Assembly (NCBI GenBank): GCA_021782915.1
Contig: JAJXUK010000005.1
Coordinates: forward strand, 1 to 64,000
Direction of reading: 5' to 3'
Source: Actinomycetes bacterium
Lineage (GTDB): Bacteria > Actinomycetota > Acidimicrobiia > Acidimicrobiales > RAAP-2
Length of the DNA: 64,000 bases
Numbering within the stretch: the first letter of the stretch is position 1; every line of letters starts with the position of its first letter. The translations under genes were made by a program, and so were the position numbers. The notes beneath the pieces were generated by a model. It saw only the letters and a list, made by a program, of their open reading frames with translations, was not told where the DNA came from and did not search any database. Positions 30,491 to 41,329 of the stretch are shown in pieces.

Positions 30491-30782
30491 GACGCAGACT
30501 CCTTGAGGTCACGGCCGCAGCGACGCGAAGTCCGCGCGCGCGGCGAACGGGGTCGCGACCGGTGTCGCGACCGTCGATGATGGCGTGGGCGCCGAACAGA
30601 GTGGCCACGACGAGGAACCAACTGGCCATGTCCATCATGCCTGGCCTCGGGTCGTACACGGTTCTCTCAGTCTGGGACTCGGGGTGCTGCGCACGCCGAG
30701 TCCACGGCGTTCTCTCGGGCCGCCGGACCTGCCGACGACACCCACCTCCCCAGGATACCCGTCCCCGGCGTGGGTGGGTCCC
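30491..30782 (-). other. Structured non-coding gap between mrdA and rne
   Basis: A 292-bp stretch without a convincing gene. It holds two strong dyads. One is at 30675-30703: GGACTCGG and GTGC arms around a 3-base loop, with a mismatch between, 12 bp in all. The other is at 30551-30572: GGTCGCGAC, four bases, GTCGCGACC. Neither has a T-run, so they are not standard terminators. They would lie in the 5' leader of rne if transcription continues from mrdA or starts in the gap. RNase E mRNA leaders are structured and used for autocontrol in other bacteria; that role here is inference. Confidence 0.5.
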
Positions 30783-32948
30783 CTAACCCTTGGCGCTGGT
30801 CGTGGTACTGCTCGCAGCGGGGGTCGCGCGCGCGCCCGGACGCGTCGTGGTCGTGGTCGGCGAACTCGGCAGCACCAGGTGAAGCTTGGTGGTTACGGGA
30901 GCCGGTGGGTGCGCGTGCAGGTAGTTGAAGGCCTCGGCCACCACCGGGGCGGCGGCCTCCGAGCCGTAGCCTCCTTCAGCGATGACGCACACGACCACGT
31001 AGCGCGGGTGGTTCGTCGGCCCGAAGCCCACGAACCAGGAGTTCGGCGCCAGGCCCGGGGCATTGCTGGCAGTGCCGGTCTTGCCGGCCAGCGGAAAGCT
31101 GGCCAGATTGAAGTTGATGATCTGGTGGAACGTGTAGTACGCCGTGCCGCGCGGGTTGTCGATGACCCCCGTCAGGCCCTGCAGGATCGGGTCGCGCACG
31201 CTGGGCGGCAGGCTGATGCTTCCCAGCACGCGCGGTCGGTACCGGATGATGACCTTGCCCGTGGGACTCACGACGGCGGCGGCGACTTCGGGGGCGTAGC
31301 GAGTGCCGCCGTTGGCAAAGGTCGCGTAGGCCTGGGCCATTTCGATCGGGGTCACCGCGGTGGTGCCCTGTCCGAAGGCCATCTCGATGTTGTCTCCGGT
31401 GTACCAGCTCACGTTGGGGAAGGCCAGCGGCGCCTGGGCGTGCAGCAGCTTGCGCACCTGGGGCGAATCCACTCGACCCTGGACCTCGTCCGGCAGGTCG
31501 ATATTGGTGTACTCGCCGAGGCCGTACTTGGCGGCCACGTTCTGGATGGGGGTCTCCCCGAAGCGCGCCTGCTCGGACCAGAAGAGGTAGCCGAGGTTGT
31601 AGAAGTAGTAGTCAGAGGACACCGTCAGGGCCATCGGCAGGGTGATGAGCCCGGCGCCCGAGTACTGGTCGTCGTGAAAGACGCAGCCGTGCGCGCCTTG
31701 AAGACAGCCCGGCACCTTGAAGACGCCCGTGTCGTCGACCACCTTGTTGGCGGGGAAGATCCCGGTCTGCAACTGGGTCGTGGCCGTGATCAGCTTGAAG
31801 GTTGAGCCCGGTGTGTACATGCCCTGAATCGCGTAGTTGTTGAAGGCGCCCTCATTGAGCAGGTGCTTGAAGGTGGCCTCCGAGAGCCCATTGACGAACG
31901 AGTTCAAGTTGTAGCTCGGGTAGCTCGACATGGCCAGCACCGCCCCGGTGTTCACGTCCATCACGATGGCCGCCCCGTTGGGAGCCTTGGGCAGCACGTG
32001 CGAGACCGGGTCCGGGGTGCGGCGCACCGTCATGATGTCAGAGACCAGATACGTGTCGAGGGCCTGCTGCAGTCCGGCGTCGATGTTGAGCACCACCGAG
32101 TCCCCACTCACCGGATTCTTCGTCGTCACCGAACCCAGGATGTTGCCGAAGGCGTCCACGGTCAGGGTGCGCGTACCGTCGTGGCCGCGCAAGTACTGCT
32201 CGTAGAAGGACTCGATACCGGTCTTGCCGATCTGCGAGGTCGTCTGGTAGCCGTCGTTCGGGTGAGCGGCGAGCTCCTGGCCGGTGATGGCACCCACGTA
32301 GCCCAGGACCTGGGCCGCCGTGAGCCCGCCGAGCGGATACGAGCGTGTGGCCACGTTCAGCACCGAGACCCCCGGGAACTCCGCGGCGTGGGTCTTGATG
32401 AACTCGACGACCTTGGCCGATGCGCTGGTGAGAATCGGCGCCGGCTGATACGGGTCGTACTGCGGGTTGTTGAGGTCCGCGATGATCTGCTTGACGCTGA
32501 CGCCCGTCAGGGCCGACAGCGCCCCGATGATCGAGGGGTCGAGGGCAGCCTCGGCGCGCGAGAGCTGAACCTCGGTGGTCATCTTGTTCGTCACGAGCGG
32601 GGTGCCGGAGCGGTCCAGGATCAGCCCACGCGGCGCGGCGATTACCGAGGTACGCATCGAGTTGGCGTCCACGTTGGCCACACTCTGGCTGTAGCTCATG
32701 ACCTGCAGGTTGAAGAGTCGATAGACGAGCACCACCAGCAGCACCAGGAAGAAGACGCCGATGACCATCCATCGTCTCTCGGGTCGAGAGCCGATCTCGT
32801 CGGGAGAGGCCACCAGGTCGCGAAGCCCGACGCTGGGTCGTTCGTTGATCGATCGACCTCGCCCACGCCGAGGGTTCAGCGAGACCCACGGGCGCCACAT
32901 GCGCGAGAAGAGCGATCCAGTGGGCCGATCCCGCCAGGAGCGACTCAT
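30783..32948 (-). CDS. mrdA: Penicillin-binding protein 2 (elongation transpeptidase)
   Basis: Class B PBP that cross-links lateral wall peptidoglycan with the Mre complex. 721 residues: a cytoplasmic N-terminus of about 60, one membrane anchor (about 61-80), a pedestal domain (RGLILDRSGTPL), then the transpeptidase with Ser382 in GSTFK, SSD at 444-446, and KTGT at 623-626. A Thr/Ser/Pro-rich tail of about 40 residues ends the protein. ATG at 32948 overlaps the mreD stop (ATGA). rodA, usually next, is not found here. Confidence 0.95.
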   Translation of the reverse strand: MSRSWRDRPTGSLFSRMWRPWVSLNPRRGRGRSINERPSVGLRDLVASPDEIGSRPERRWMVIGVFFLVLLVVLVYRLFNLQVMSYSQSVANVDANSMRTSVIAAPRGLILDRSGTPLVTNKMTTEVQLSRAEAALDPSIIGALSALTGVSVKQIIADLNNPQYDPYQPAPILTSASAKVVEFIKTHAAEFPGVSVLNVATRSYPLGGLTAAQVLGYVGAITGQELAAHPNDGYQTTSQIGKTGIESFYEQYLRGHDGTRTLTVDAFGNILGSVTTKNPVSGDSVVLNIDAGLQQALDTYLVSDIMTVRRTPDPVSHVLPKAPNGAAIVMDVNTGAVLAMSSYPSYNLNSFVNGLSEATFKHLLNEGAFNNYAIQGMYTPGSTFKLITATTQLQTGIFPANKVVDDTGVFKVPGCLQGAHGCVFHDDQYSGAGLITLPMALTVSSDYYFYNLGYLFWSEQARFGETPIQNVAAKYGLGEYTNIDLPDEVQGRVDSPQVRKLLHAQAPLAFPNVSWYTGDNIEMAFGQGTTAVTPIEMAQAYATFANGGTRYAPEVAAAVVSPTGKVIIRYRPRVLGSISLPPSVRDPILQGLTGVIDNPRGTAYYTFHQIINFNLASFPLAGKTGTASNAPGLAPNSWFVGFGPTNHPRYVVVCVIAEGGYGSEAAAPVVAEAFNYLHAHPPAPVTTKLHLVLPSSPTTTTTRPGARATPAASSTTTSAKG

Positions 32949-33457
32949 CGGCGCGCGGTGGGCACCAGCTGAGTCACCAGGCGCGCCGCGTAGCCCGCCG
33001 GGCGCGCCAGCACGGCGAAGGCCAGAGCGTTGAGCCACATCACGTTAAATACGCTGCCACGCCAGAGCGTGAAGTTGAGCATCACCGCGCCCAGCACAAC
33101 GTAGATCGCCGGGGCGAGCAGGCCAATTAACGCCCCGATCAGCGGGCTCACCCACCACGCGGCGGACTCGAGATCTCCGACGCCCTCACGACCGAGGCGC
33201 GAACTGGCCCAGCCGATCAGGACGCCGATGATCGCGCTGAGCCCGAAGGGGGTGATCGCGTGCGCGTCCACGCACAGTCCCCCCACGGCCCCGGCCAGCG
33301 TGGCCAGCCCGGTGTGCCCACTCAGCCCCACGGCGAAGGGCCACAGCCACACCGCCATGACCACCACGCCCGCGACGCGCAGGTCGGTCAGAATCGCCAA
33401 CTGCACGCCGACGACGAACAGCGTGGCCACCAGCACCGGCAGCCCGGCGCGACTCAC
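32945..33457 (-). CDS. mreD: Rod shape-determining protein MreD
   Basis: 170-residue integral membrane protein with about five predicted helices (for example LPVLVATLFVVGVQLAIL near the start and LNALAFAVLARPAG near the end). Sequence similarity in this family is weak; the mreB-mreC-mreD-mrdA order gives the assignment. I chose GTG at 33457, which overlaps the mreC stop (GTGA); the frame is open to 33472. Confidence 0.88.
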   Translation of the reverse strand: MSRAGLPVLVATLFVVGVQLAILTDLRVAGVVVMAVWLWPFAVGLSGHTGLATLAGAVGGLCVDAHAITPFGLSAIIGVLIGWASSRLGREGVGDLESAAWWVSPLIGALIGLLAPAIYVVLGAVMLNFTLWRGSVFNVMWLNALAFAVLARPAGYAARLVTQLVPTARR

Positions 33458-34272
33458 GTCCCCGGCTCCCACAGCACGACGTCGACGTAGAAGAGGTTGC
33501 TGAGGTCAGCCGTGGGCGAGACCGCCACGTCGTAGGTCGTCGAGCCGGGCGTGAGGTTCACCGCGCTCACTCGCGCTACCGGCAGGCCCATCGGGTAGAG
33601 CCCACCACTGAGACCGTCCGTGAAGAGGACCGTGCCGGGACGCAGCGTCGAGGTCAGGGCCACGCTCGAAGCACCCAGGGCGTTGTTGAGTCCGCGGCCA
33701 CTGATCACGATGGACGACGTCGAATTCTTGTAGGTCACCCCAACCGAGGAGTTGGCGTCGGTGATCAGACGCACCGTGGAGCCGTGGGGCGTGGTCGAGA
33801 TGACCGTGCCCACGAGGCCACCATTGGCCACCACGGGCATGCCGGCCAGCACGCCGTTGTCCCGACCCACCGAGATGTCCATGGTGGCCGCAAAGGACGT
33901 GGGCGCGAGGGTCGTCACCTGAGCCGACACGACGGGCAGTGAGCCGACGAAGGGCACGTGCAGCTGGGTGGTCATCTGCTGGAGCTGACGTGCAAAGGCC
34001 CAGGTCTCGTTGAGGCGCACGTCGGCCTGGCCGAGCTCGTAGCGCAGCTTCTGGTTCTGAGCGACCACGTCGGAGTAGTTGATCGCGCCGGCGAAGAGGT
34101 GTCCGATCGGACGCGCCAGCTCGTTGACCGTCCACGAGAAAGGCGCCACCACCAGGTTGATCACCCGGCGCACGCCCGACTCGACACCGACCGTGGCGTA
34201 CAGGATGGTCAGGGTGACGAGCGCGGCGACGCCGAAGGTCCAGGCACGCCTCCTCGTCCGATCCCCGGCCAC
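33454..34272 (-). CDS. mreC: Rod shape-determining protein MreC
   Basis: Extracytoplasmic scaffold of the elongation complex. 272 residues: short basic N-terminus, one membrane helix (about 12-30), a coiled-coil region around 65-100 (VVAQNQKLRYELGQADVRL), then the double beta-barrel (DISVGRDNGVLAGMPVV, GLVGTVISTTPHGSTVRLITD). GTG at 34272 is 1 nt after the mreB stop. Confidence 0.94.
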   Translation of the reverse strand: MAGDRTRRRAWTFGVAALVTLTILYATVGVESGVRRVINLVVAPFSWTVNELARPIGHLFAGAINYSDVVAQNQKLRYELGQADVRLNETWAFARQLQQMTTQLHVPFVGSLPVVSAQVTTLAPTSFAATMDISVGRDNGVLAGMPVVANGGLVGTVISTTPHGSTVRLITDANSSVGVTYKNSTSSIVISGRGLNNALGASSVALTSTLRPGTVLFTDGLSGGLYPMGLPVARVSAVNLTPGSTTYDVAVSPTADLSNLFYVDVVLWEPGT

Positions 34273-34273
34273 G

Positions 34274-35305
34274 TCAGCGCGACGGGCTGGACTTCAGCAT
34301 CCGCGAGAAGGCCTCGAGCTCCTCCAGGCACATCCCGCTGCCCAGGGCCACGCAGTTGAGCGGATCGTTGGCCACGATGATGGGCATGTTGGTCTCGAAC
34401 TCCAGGCGCTGGGCCAACCCGTTGAGCAGCGCGCCGCCCCCGGTGAGCACGATGCCCTGCTCCATCAGGTCTGACGAGAGCTCGGGCGGCGTGCGGTCCA
34501 GCGTGACCTTGACCGCGTCGACGATGGCCTGCACCGGCTCCTCGATGGCCTGGCGGATCTGCTCGGTGGAGATGACCACGGTCTTGGGCAGTCCCGTCAC
34601 CAAGTCGCGCCCACGAATCTCGGCGCGCAGCTCCTGCTCGAGTGGGTAGGCCGAGCCGAGCTGGATCTTGATCTCCTCGGCGGTGCGCTCGCCCAGGGCC
34701 AGCTGGAACTCCTTCTTGACGTAGGCCACGATCGCCTCGTCGAGCTCGTCGCCACCAACGCGGATGGACTGGCTGGTCACGATGCCGCCCAGCGAGATCA
34801 CCGCCACCTCGGTCGTGCCGCCGCCGATGTCCACCACCATGTTGCCGCTCGGCTCGTGGATCGGCAGGCCCGCACCGATCGCGGCCGCCATGGGCTCTTC
34901 GATGATGTAGGCCTTGCGCGCCCCGGCGAACTCGGCCGCCTCCATGACCGCGCGCTGCTCGACGCCGGTGATGCCCGAGGGCACGCAGATCACCATGCGC
35001 GGCTTGGCGAAGCGGCGCTGGTGGACCCGGTGGATGAAGTAGCGCAGCATCTTCTCGCAGATCTCGAAGTCCGCGATCACGCCGTCCTTGAGCGGTCGGA
35101 TGGCCTGGATGTTGCTCGGCGTGCGCCCGATCATGCGCTTGGCCTCGGCACCCACGGCTAGGGGCTTGCCGTCCTTGACGTCCACGGCCACCACTGAGGG
35201 CTCGTTCAGGATGATGCCGCGCCCGCGCACGTAGACCAGAGTGTTGGCGGTACCGAGATCGACGGCCATGTCGCGACCTAGCAATGAAAATCGACTATCA
35301 ACCAT
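34274..35305 (-). CDS. mreB: Rod shape-determining protein MreB
   Basis: Actin-like filament protein that guides lateral wall synthesis. 343 residues with phosphate 1 motif [35 protein letters not shown], phosphate 2 motif [15 protein letters not shown], and the adenosine motif [13 protein letters not shown] chose ATG at 35305 (VDSRFSLLG) with AGAGGGA upstream; the frame is open to 35341. First gene of the shape cluster, which implies rod-shaped cells. Confidence 0.97.
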   Translation of the reverse strand: MVDSRFSLLGRDMAVDLGTANTLVYVRGRGIILNEPSVVAVDVKDGKPLAVGAEAKRMIGRTPSNIQAIRPLKDGVIADFEICEKMLRYFIHRVHQRRFAKPRMVICVPSGITGVEQRAVMEAAEFAGARKAYIIEEPMAAAIGAGLPIHEPSGNMVVDIGGGTTEVAVISLGGIVTSQSIRVGGDELDEAIVAYVKKEFQLALGERTAEEIKIQLGSAYPLEQELRAEIRGRDLVTGLPKTVVISTEQIRQAIEEPVQAIVDAVKVTLDRTPPELSSDLMEQGIVLTGGGALLNGLAQRLEFETNMPIIVANDPLNCVALGSGMCLEELEAFSRMLKSSPSR

Positions 35306-35381
35306 AAGTTCCCTCTGCCGGCGAGGCGCTACTCGCCCCACCAGGCTAGGGCACGATCGCCCACGGCGACCACCCGGCGCG

Positions 35382-35792
35382 TCAGGCCAAGGCAGGGAAG
35401 AAGATCGCGATCTCGCGCGCGGCCGACGCGGGCGAGTCCGAGCCGTGAATCAGGTTCTCGGACATCTCCAGGGCGAGATCCCCGCGGATCGTTCCCGGCG
35501 CCGCGTCGGCGGGATTGGTCGCGCCCATGAGCGTGCGCACGACGCGCCACGTCTCGCCCGAGCCCTCGACGACCGCGACCAGCACCGGTGAGCGAGTGAT
35601 GAATCGCACCAGGTCATCGAAGAAGGCCTTGCCCGCGTGCTCGGCGTAGTGGCGCTCGGCCACGGCGCGATCGAGCTGGCGCAACTCGGCGGCCACGAGG
35701 CGCAGGCCCTTGGCTTCGAGGCGCCGAAGTATCTCTCCGGTGAGGCCGCGCTCGACGCCGTCCGGCTTCACGATCACCAGGGTTCTATTCAC
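35382..35792 (-). CDS. ndk: Nucleoside diphosphate kinase
   Basis: Exchanges terminal phosphates among nucleotides via a phospho-His. 136 residues; starts [14 protein letters not shown], and His116 sits in the signature [15 protein letters not shown] start at 35792, 20 nt after folC. The folC-ndk order is conserved in actinobacteria. Confidence 0.98.
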   Translation of the reverse strand: MNRTLVIVKPDGVERGLTGEILRRLEAKGLRLVAAELRQLDRAVAERHYAEHAGKAFFDDLVRFITRSPVLVAVVEGSGETWRVVRTLMGATNPADAAPGTIRGDLALEMSENLIHGSDSPASAAREIAIFFPALA

Positions 35793-35812
35793 GACGGACC
35801 AATCTAACAGTC

Positions 35813-37138
35813 TCAGTGCATGTGCCGAGAAACGATGCCCAGGATCTCACCGCGCACCTCGCCGACGAGATAGAGGCTGCCCGTCACCACGATGAGATCG
35901 TCGTCCGAGCTTCTCTCTCGCGCGTGCGCCAGGGCGGTCGCACTGCTCGGGTGCTCGTGGGCCGCCACGCCGAAACGTCGCACCCTCTCTCCGAGCTCGC
36001 TCACCGGCACGGCACGCGGTGAGTCCGGCGCGCAGCAGTAGAACTCCTCGATCCCGATCTCGACCAGCGGTCTCAGCATGTCGGCGAGCTCGCGTCCTCG
36101 CAACACACCGATCACCGCACGACGAGCTCCGCTGACGTGAAACGCTCCGGCCAGAGAGCGCGCCAGCACCGCCACCCCCGCGGGGTTGTGAGCGCCGTCG
36201 ACCACCACCATCGGCGAGTGCGCGAGGACTTCGAGGCGCCCCGGCATCGTGGCCTGAGCGAAGGCGGCGCGCACGACCTCCTCGCCGATCGCTCGGTCCA
36301 AGAGCGCCTCGGCCGCGACCAGGGCAGTTAGGGCATTGTCACCCTGGTGGGCGCCGTGCAGACGCAACTCGACGTCCTCGTAGGTCGCAAAGGGCGTGCG
36401 CAGGCTGAGCAGGCGTCCGCCGAGGGCGAGATCGTTGTGCGGCAGATCGAAGTCGACTCCGCGCAGCCACGAGGTCGCGCCCACCGCGGCGCAGCGCTGA
36501 CGAAAGACGTCCACCACCACCGCGTCCTCGGTGCCCAGGACGCCGACTGCGCCGGGGTGCACGATGCCGGACTTGTCCGTCGCGATCTCGCGCACGGTCG
36601 TTCCCAGCACCGCGGTGTGCTCGAGATCCACGTTCGTCAGCACCGCCACTGGGGCCTCCAGCACGTTGGTCGAGTCCCACGTGCCACCCATGCCGACCTC
36701 AATGACCGCCACCTCCACGCCCTCATCCGAGAAGTGAATGAGCGCAGCCACCGTGAGCAACTCGAATCGCGTCAGGCTGAGCCCGCCCGCGGACTCGACG
36801 TCGGCCAAGCGACCCATGAGGGCGCGAAAATCGTCATCGTCGATCGGTGCACCGTTGACGGCGATGCGCTCGTTGACCGCGTGCAGGTCCGGGCTGGTGA
36901 AGGTGCCCACGCGCAGGCCGCTCGCGCCGAGCAGGGCCGAGCAGAGAGTCGTCGTCGTCCCCTTGCCGTTGGTGCCCGTCACGTGCACGCTCGGGTAGTC
37001 GACCTGGGGCTCGCCCATCAGGCTCAACGCGCGGCGCACGGGTTCCAGGCTCGTGGTGCGCTGGCGCGGCACCACTCGCTCGAAGTCCACGTGCGACTCG
37101 AGCCAGTTGAGCGCCTCGTCGTAGGTGTCGAAGCGCAC
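35813..37138 (-). CDS. folC: Folylpolyglutamate synthase / dihydrofolate synthase
   Basis: Mur-ligase family enzyme that adds glutamate to folates. 441 residues. ATP site VTGTNGKGTTTTL lies at about 53-65, FTSPDLHAVNERI follows, EVGMGGTWDSTNV is central, and VVDGAHNPAG lies around residue 310. GTG at 37138. It lies directly after clpX; valS, often between them, is absent. Confidence 0.95.
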   Translation of the reverse strand: MRFDTYDEALNWLESHVDFERVVPRQRTTSLEPVRRALSLMGEPQVDYPSVHVTGTNGKGTTTTLCSALLGASGLRVGTFTSPDLHAVNERIAVNGAPIDDDDFRALMGRLADVESAGGLSLTRFELLTVAALIHFSDEGVEVAVIEVGMGGTWDSTNVLEAPVAVLTNVDLEHTAVLGTTVREIATDKSGIVHPGAVGVLGTEDAVVVDVFRQRCAAVGATSWLRGVDFDLPHNDLALGGRLLSLRTPFATYEDVELRLHGAHQGDNALTALVAAEALLDRAIGEEVVRAAFAQATMPGRLEVLAHSPMVVVDGAHNPAGVAVLARSLAGAFHVSGARRAVIGVLRGRELADMLRPLVEIGIEEFYCCAPDSPRAVPVSELGERVRRFGVAAHEHPSSATALAHARERSSDDDLIVVTGSLYLVGEVRGEILGIVSRHMH

Positions 37139-37141
37139 GCC

Positions 37142-38398
<1,257 letters not shown>

Positions 38399-38425
38399 CG
38401 AAAACCTCCGACACGAGACTCCCTT

Positions 38426-38431
38426 ATCCTA
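38426..38431 (-). promoter_or_regulatory. Candidate -10 box in the clpP-clpX gap
   Basis: TAGGAT on the minus strand, 27 bp upstream of the clpX start, in a 60-bp gap. No convincing -35 box. It may allow clpX expression apart from tig-clpP. Confidence 0.3.
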
Positions 38432-38458
38432 CGAGCCCGGGTCCGTCTAACGCGGAAC

Positions 38459-39064
38459 CTAGGGACGCTTCGAGATCACCTCGTCGATGATGCCGTAGTC
38501 GACCGATTCCACGGCGCCCAGTATGAAGTCGCGATCGGTGTCCTTGGAGATGCGCTCAACGCTCTGGCCCGTGTCGTGACTCAACATCTCGTTGAGCATG
38601 TCCTTCATCCGCAGGATCTCCCGGGCCTGGATCTCGATGTCCGAGGCCTGGCCCCCCACCCCGCCCCAGGGCTGGTGCATCAGCACGCGCGTGTGCGGTA
38701 GGGCGAATCGCTTGCCACGCGCACCGGCGGCCAGCAGGACGGCCGCGGCCGAGGCGGCCTGGCCGAAGCAGAAGGTCGACACGTCCGGCTTGATGTACTT
38801 CATCGTGTCGTAGACCGCCAGCAGCCCGGTGATGTCGCCACCGGGAGAGTTGATGTAGAGATTGATGTCCTTATCCGGATCCTCGGACTCCAGGAAGAGC
38901 ATCTGGGCGCAGATCAGGTTGGCCACCGTGTCGTCAATCGGTGTGCCGAGGAAGATGATCCGCTCGCGCAGCAGACGACTGTAGAGGTCGTAGGCGCGCT
39001 CGCCACGGTTGGAGGACTCCACCACCGTGGGCACGAGGTAGTTCTGGGCTCGGTAGTCGTTCAC
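38459..39064 (-). CDS. clpP: ATP-dependent Clp protease proteolytic subunit
   Basis: Serine protease subunit. 201 residues with Ser105 ([12 protein letters not shown]), His130 (LMHQPWGG) and Asp179 (TDRDFILGA) in family positions. Also [20 protein letters not shown] at 39064 follows tig by 9 nt. Only one clpP is visible here, while many actinobacteria have a clpP1P2 pair; a second copy may lie elsewhere. Confidence 0.98.
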   Translation of the reverse strand: MNDYRAQNYLVPTVVESSNRGERAYDLYSRLLRERIIFLGTPIDDTVANLICAQMLFLESEDPDKDINLYINSPGGDITGLLAVYDTMKYIKPDVSTFCFGQAASAAAVLLAAGARGKRFALPHTRVLMHQPWGGVGGQASDIEIQAREILRMKDMLNEMLSHDTGQSVERISKDTDRDFILGAVESVDYGIIDEVISKRP

Positions 39065-39073
39065 GGCACCACC

Positions 39074-40408
39074 TTAGGCTTCGATCGTCCCGGACTGATC
39101 CTGCTCGAGCAGCGCCCGGTCAATGACGATGCCCTGCGGGTCGACGTAGGTCGCGTGCTCGCTCAGCCACCGTGAGGCCTTCAGCTTGGCGATCTCGGCG
39201 ACGAAGGACACCGTACGCCCGGTGTCGCGCAGGTTCGTGCGCAGGGCCTCTGGCGTCGAGTTCAGCGACGGGGCCGTCTTGGACAACTCCTCGTCAATCT
39301 CCTCGCTCGTCGGCTCGAGGCCCTCGGCGCGCGCCACGGCCCGCAGGCCGAGATCCACCCGCACCGCCCGGCGTGCATCCTCTTGGAGCCGCTCCAGCAG
39401 CTGCTCGGCACTCTGATTGGTCACCTGCAAGAACGTCTCGAGCGACAGACCCTGGTCGCCCAGTCGGTGACCCAGGTCGTGCAGGCGCTCCTCGGTCTCG
39501 GCCGCGACCAGGCCCTCGGAGGCGAACTCCTCGGGTACCAGGTCGCTCAGCGCGACCAGCAGCGCGTCGCGCTGGCCGAGCTGGGCCTCGACGATCTTGC
39601 GCGAGCGCAACTGGTTCATGATGGCGTCGCGCATCTCGTCCACGCTCGTCCAGTCCGTGTTCTCCGCCACCCACTCGTCGTTCAGCTCGGGCAGCTCGCG
39701 CTCGCGTACCTGCGTGAGCGACAGGTCGAAGGTGGCCACCACCCCCGGCTCCAAGTTCCCGTTGAGAGTGAGGGTCTCACCCGCACGAAGACCGAGGATC
39801 AGCTCATCGACGCCGTCGGTGATGGTTCCCGAGCCCACGGTGTACATGTACTCGTGCATCTCGAGGGGCTCGTCCTCAGATGACACCTTGGTCACCGTGA
39901 CGTCCATGGTGACCAGATCGCCACTGACGATCGGGCGGTCGACCTCTTTTAGAACCGCGTCCGTCTCGCGGAAGCGATCGATCTGCGCGTCGAGCTCGAC
40001 GTCGGTGACCTGCGGGGAGGGAATGGTCACGCGCAGGGCGTCGTAGCCGTTGAGGAACACCTCCGGGCGCACCTCCACCTGGGCGCTGAAGGCCAGGGGA
40101 CCCTCCTCCTCGCCGCTCGTGAGGTCAATCTCCGGCTGGGCGATCGGGTCGATGAGCGTGTCCGACACCGCACGCGCGTAGAAGTTCGGCAGGGACTCAC
40201 GAATCGCCTCACTGCGCAGTGCCGCAGGCCCGCCCAAGTGAGCGATCAGGACGTTGCGCGGAACCTTGCCCTTGCGAAAGCCCTTGATGTTGACCTGGCG
40301 CGACAGCGAGCGTGCCGCGTCGTCCAGGGCGGCCTCCATCTCCTCGGCGTCGATCTCGACGTCGAGCTTGACGCGGTGGTTCTCGAGCGGGGTGATGGTG
40401 GCACGCAT
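39074..40408 (-). CDS. tig: Trigger factor
   Basis: Ribosome-bound chaperone and prolyl isomerase. 444 residues. Starts RATITPLENHRVKLDVEI. The ribosome-binding signature is GFRKGKVPRNV near residue 43. The FKBP-type domain is central (VSGDLVTMDVTVT onward), and a helical C-terminal domain follows. I chose ATG at 40408, since the open frame further upstream has no family similarity. The order tig-clpP-clpX is standard. Confidence 0.96.
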   Translation of the reverse strand: MRATITPLENHRVKLDVEIDAEEMEAALDDAARSLSRQVNIKGFRKGKVPRNVLIAHLGGPAALRSEAIRESLPNFYARAVSDTLIDPIAQPEIDLTSGEEEGPLAFSAQVEVRPEVFLNGYDALRVTIPSPQVTDVELDAQIDRFRETDAVLKEVDRPIVSGDLVTMDVTVTKVSSEDEPLEMHEYMYTVGSGTITDGVDELILGLRAGETLTLNGNLEPGVVATFDLSLTQVRERELPELNDEWVAENTDWTSVDEMRDAIMNQLRSRKIVEAQLGQRDALLVALSDLVPEEFASEGLVAAETEERLHDLGHRLGDQGLSLETFLQVTNQSAEQLLERLQEDARRAVRVDLGLRAVARAEGLEPTSEEIDEELSKTAPSLNSTPEALRTNLRDTGRTVSFVAEIAKLKASRWLSEHATYVDPQGIVIDRALLEQDQSGTIEA

Positions 40409-40443
40409 AGGACTAGCCAGCCTACCGGCTGGGTCGCAACCGG

Positions 40444-41256
40444 CTAAATCATGACGTTGAGAGACTCGGCCACGGCTTCGGCCAGGCTCTGATCCCCCCG
40501 TACCTCGGTGGCGGAGGCGCTCAGGAACGCCGCCGCGTCGATGCGCCCGGCACACCGTCGCCAGAAGAGCGCCACCGGGGTCGTCAGCTCCAGGTCCGGC
40601 TCGCGCGACGCGCTGTTCAACGCCCGGGCGCGAGCCTCGAGCACGCCGATGGTGACACTGCGCCCGAGACGTCCGGTGAGATTGATTCGCACAATTGTTC
40701 CCTCCGCGGCCCCCACCCGGCGCCCAATCACGTACGGCAGGGCCGCCTCGAAGCGGTTGAGCACGATCTGTTCGCCCGGGCCGTGGTCGTCCGCCGGCTC
40801 GAGCAGCGCGTCGCGCATGTCCTGCAAGTGGATCCAGCTGTCGAGCACCCGCGTCTCCATGAAGCGGTGGTAGGGCCGCTCGCCCTCCGGACTCCAGCCC
40901 ACGATCTCCCACTCCTCAGCGCTCAGCGCGCGCAGTGCGACCAGGGACGCCGTCGTCGCCTCACGGAACTGCTCGAGCACTCGTTCGCCCGTTTCCGCGC
41001 GATGCGCGGCGACGAAGGCCTCGTTGAACTCGCCCATGACGTTCTTGACGTAGTCCGGCATCGGCGCGTCGTAACTGGGCACCGGCGCGCCCCTGAGCCA
41101 CGCCTCGATGCCGAGCACGTGGCTCAGTACGTCGCGCACGCTCCAGCCTGGGCACGCGGTGGGCCGATCGAAGTCGGCCTCGGGACGATCGCTCAGCAGC
41201 GATTCCACGCTCGCCCACGTCGCCTCCAGGGCCTCGGTGATCCAGTCGTAGGCCAT
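40444..41256 (-). CDS. Maleylpyruvate isomerase N-terminal/DinB-like family protein
   Basis: 270 residues. The N-terminal half matches mycothiol-dependent maleylpyruvate isomerase-like proteins: FDRPTACPGWSVRDVLSHVLGIEAWL, and later VLDSWIHLQDMRDAL. The His residues in these motifs are the expected metal ligands. A C-terminal SCP2-like part follows (VRINLTGRLGRSVTIGVL). Such proteins are common in mycothiol-producing actinobacteria; the substrate is unknown. ATG at 41256 with GAGGGT upstream. Alone on its strand between tig and tRNA-Pro. Confidence 0.83.
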   Translation of the reverse strand: MAYDWITEALEATWASVESLLSDRPEADFDRPTACPGWSVRDVLSHVLGIEAWLRGAPVPSYDAPMPDYVKNVMGEFNEAFVAAHRAETGERVLEQFREATTASLVALRALSAEEWEIVGWSPEGERPYHRFMETRVLDSWIHLQDMRDALLEPADDHGPGEQIVLNRFEAALPYVIGRRVGAAEGTIVRINLTGRLGRSVTIGVLEARARALNSASREPDLELTTPVALFWRRCAGRIDAAAFLSASATEVRGDQSLAEAVAESLNVMI

Positions 41257-41286
41257 GACCCTCCCTCGCACACCTAGCCTAGAGAC

Positions 41287-41315
41287 GCATATCGAACCGC
41301 ACGGGCCCGATATGC
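41287..41315. promoter_or_regulatory. 8-bp inverted repeat upstream of tRNA-Pro
   Basis: GCATATCG, 13 bases, CGATATGC: a perfect 8-bp dyad, AT-richer than its surroundings. It lies between the divergent isomerase-family gene and tRNA-Pro. Its right arm ends 14 bp before the tRNA, so it covers the expected tRNA promoter. Could be an operator or two opposed -10 elements. Confidence 0.4.
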
Positions 41316-41329
41316 CAGCATGGAGCGCA

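Noticed and set aside
30444-30659. A 71-codon minus-strand frame starting near the mrdA-rne gap with a hydrophobic start
   Set aside because: It overlaps the start of rne in another frame, has no good ribosome-binding site, and only its first 20 residues look membrane-like. The rest is Arg-rich, as expected of a GC-rich shadow frame.
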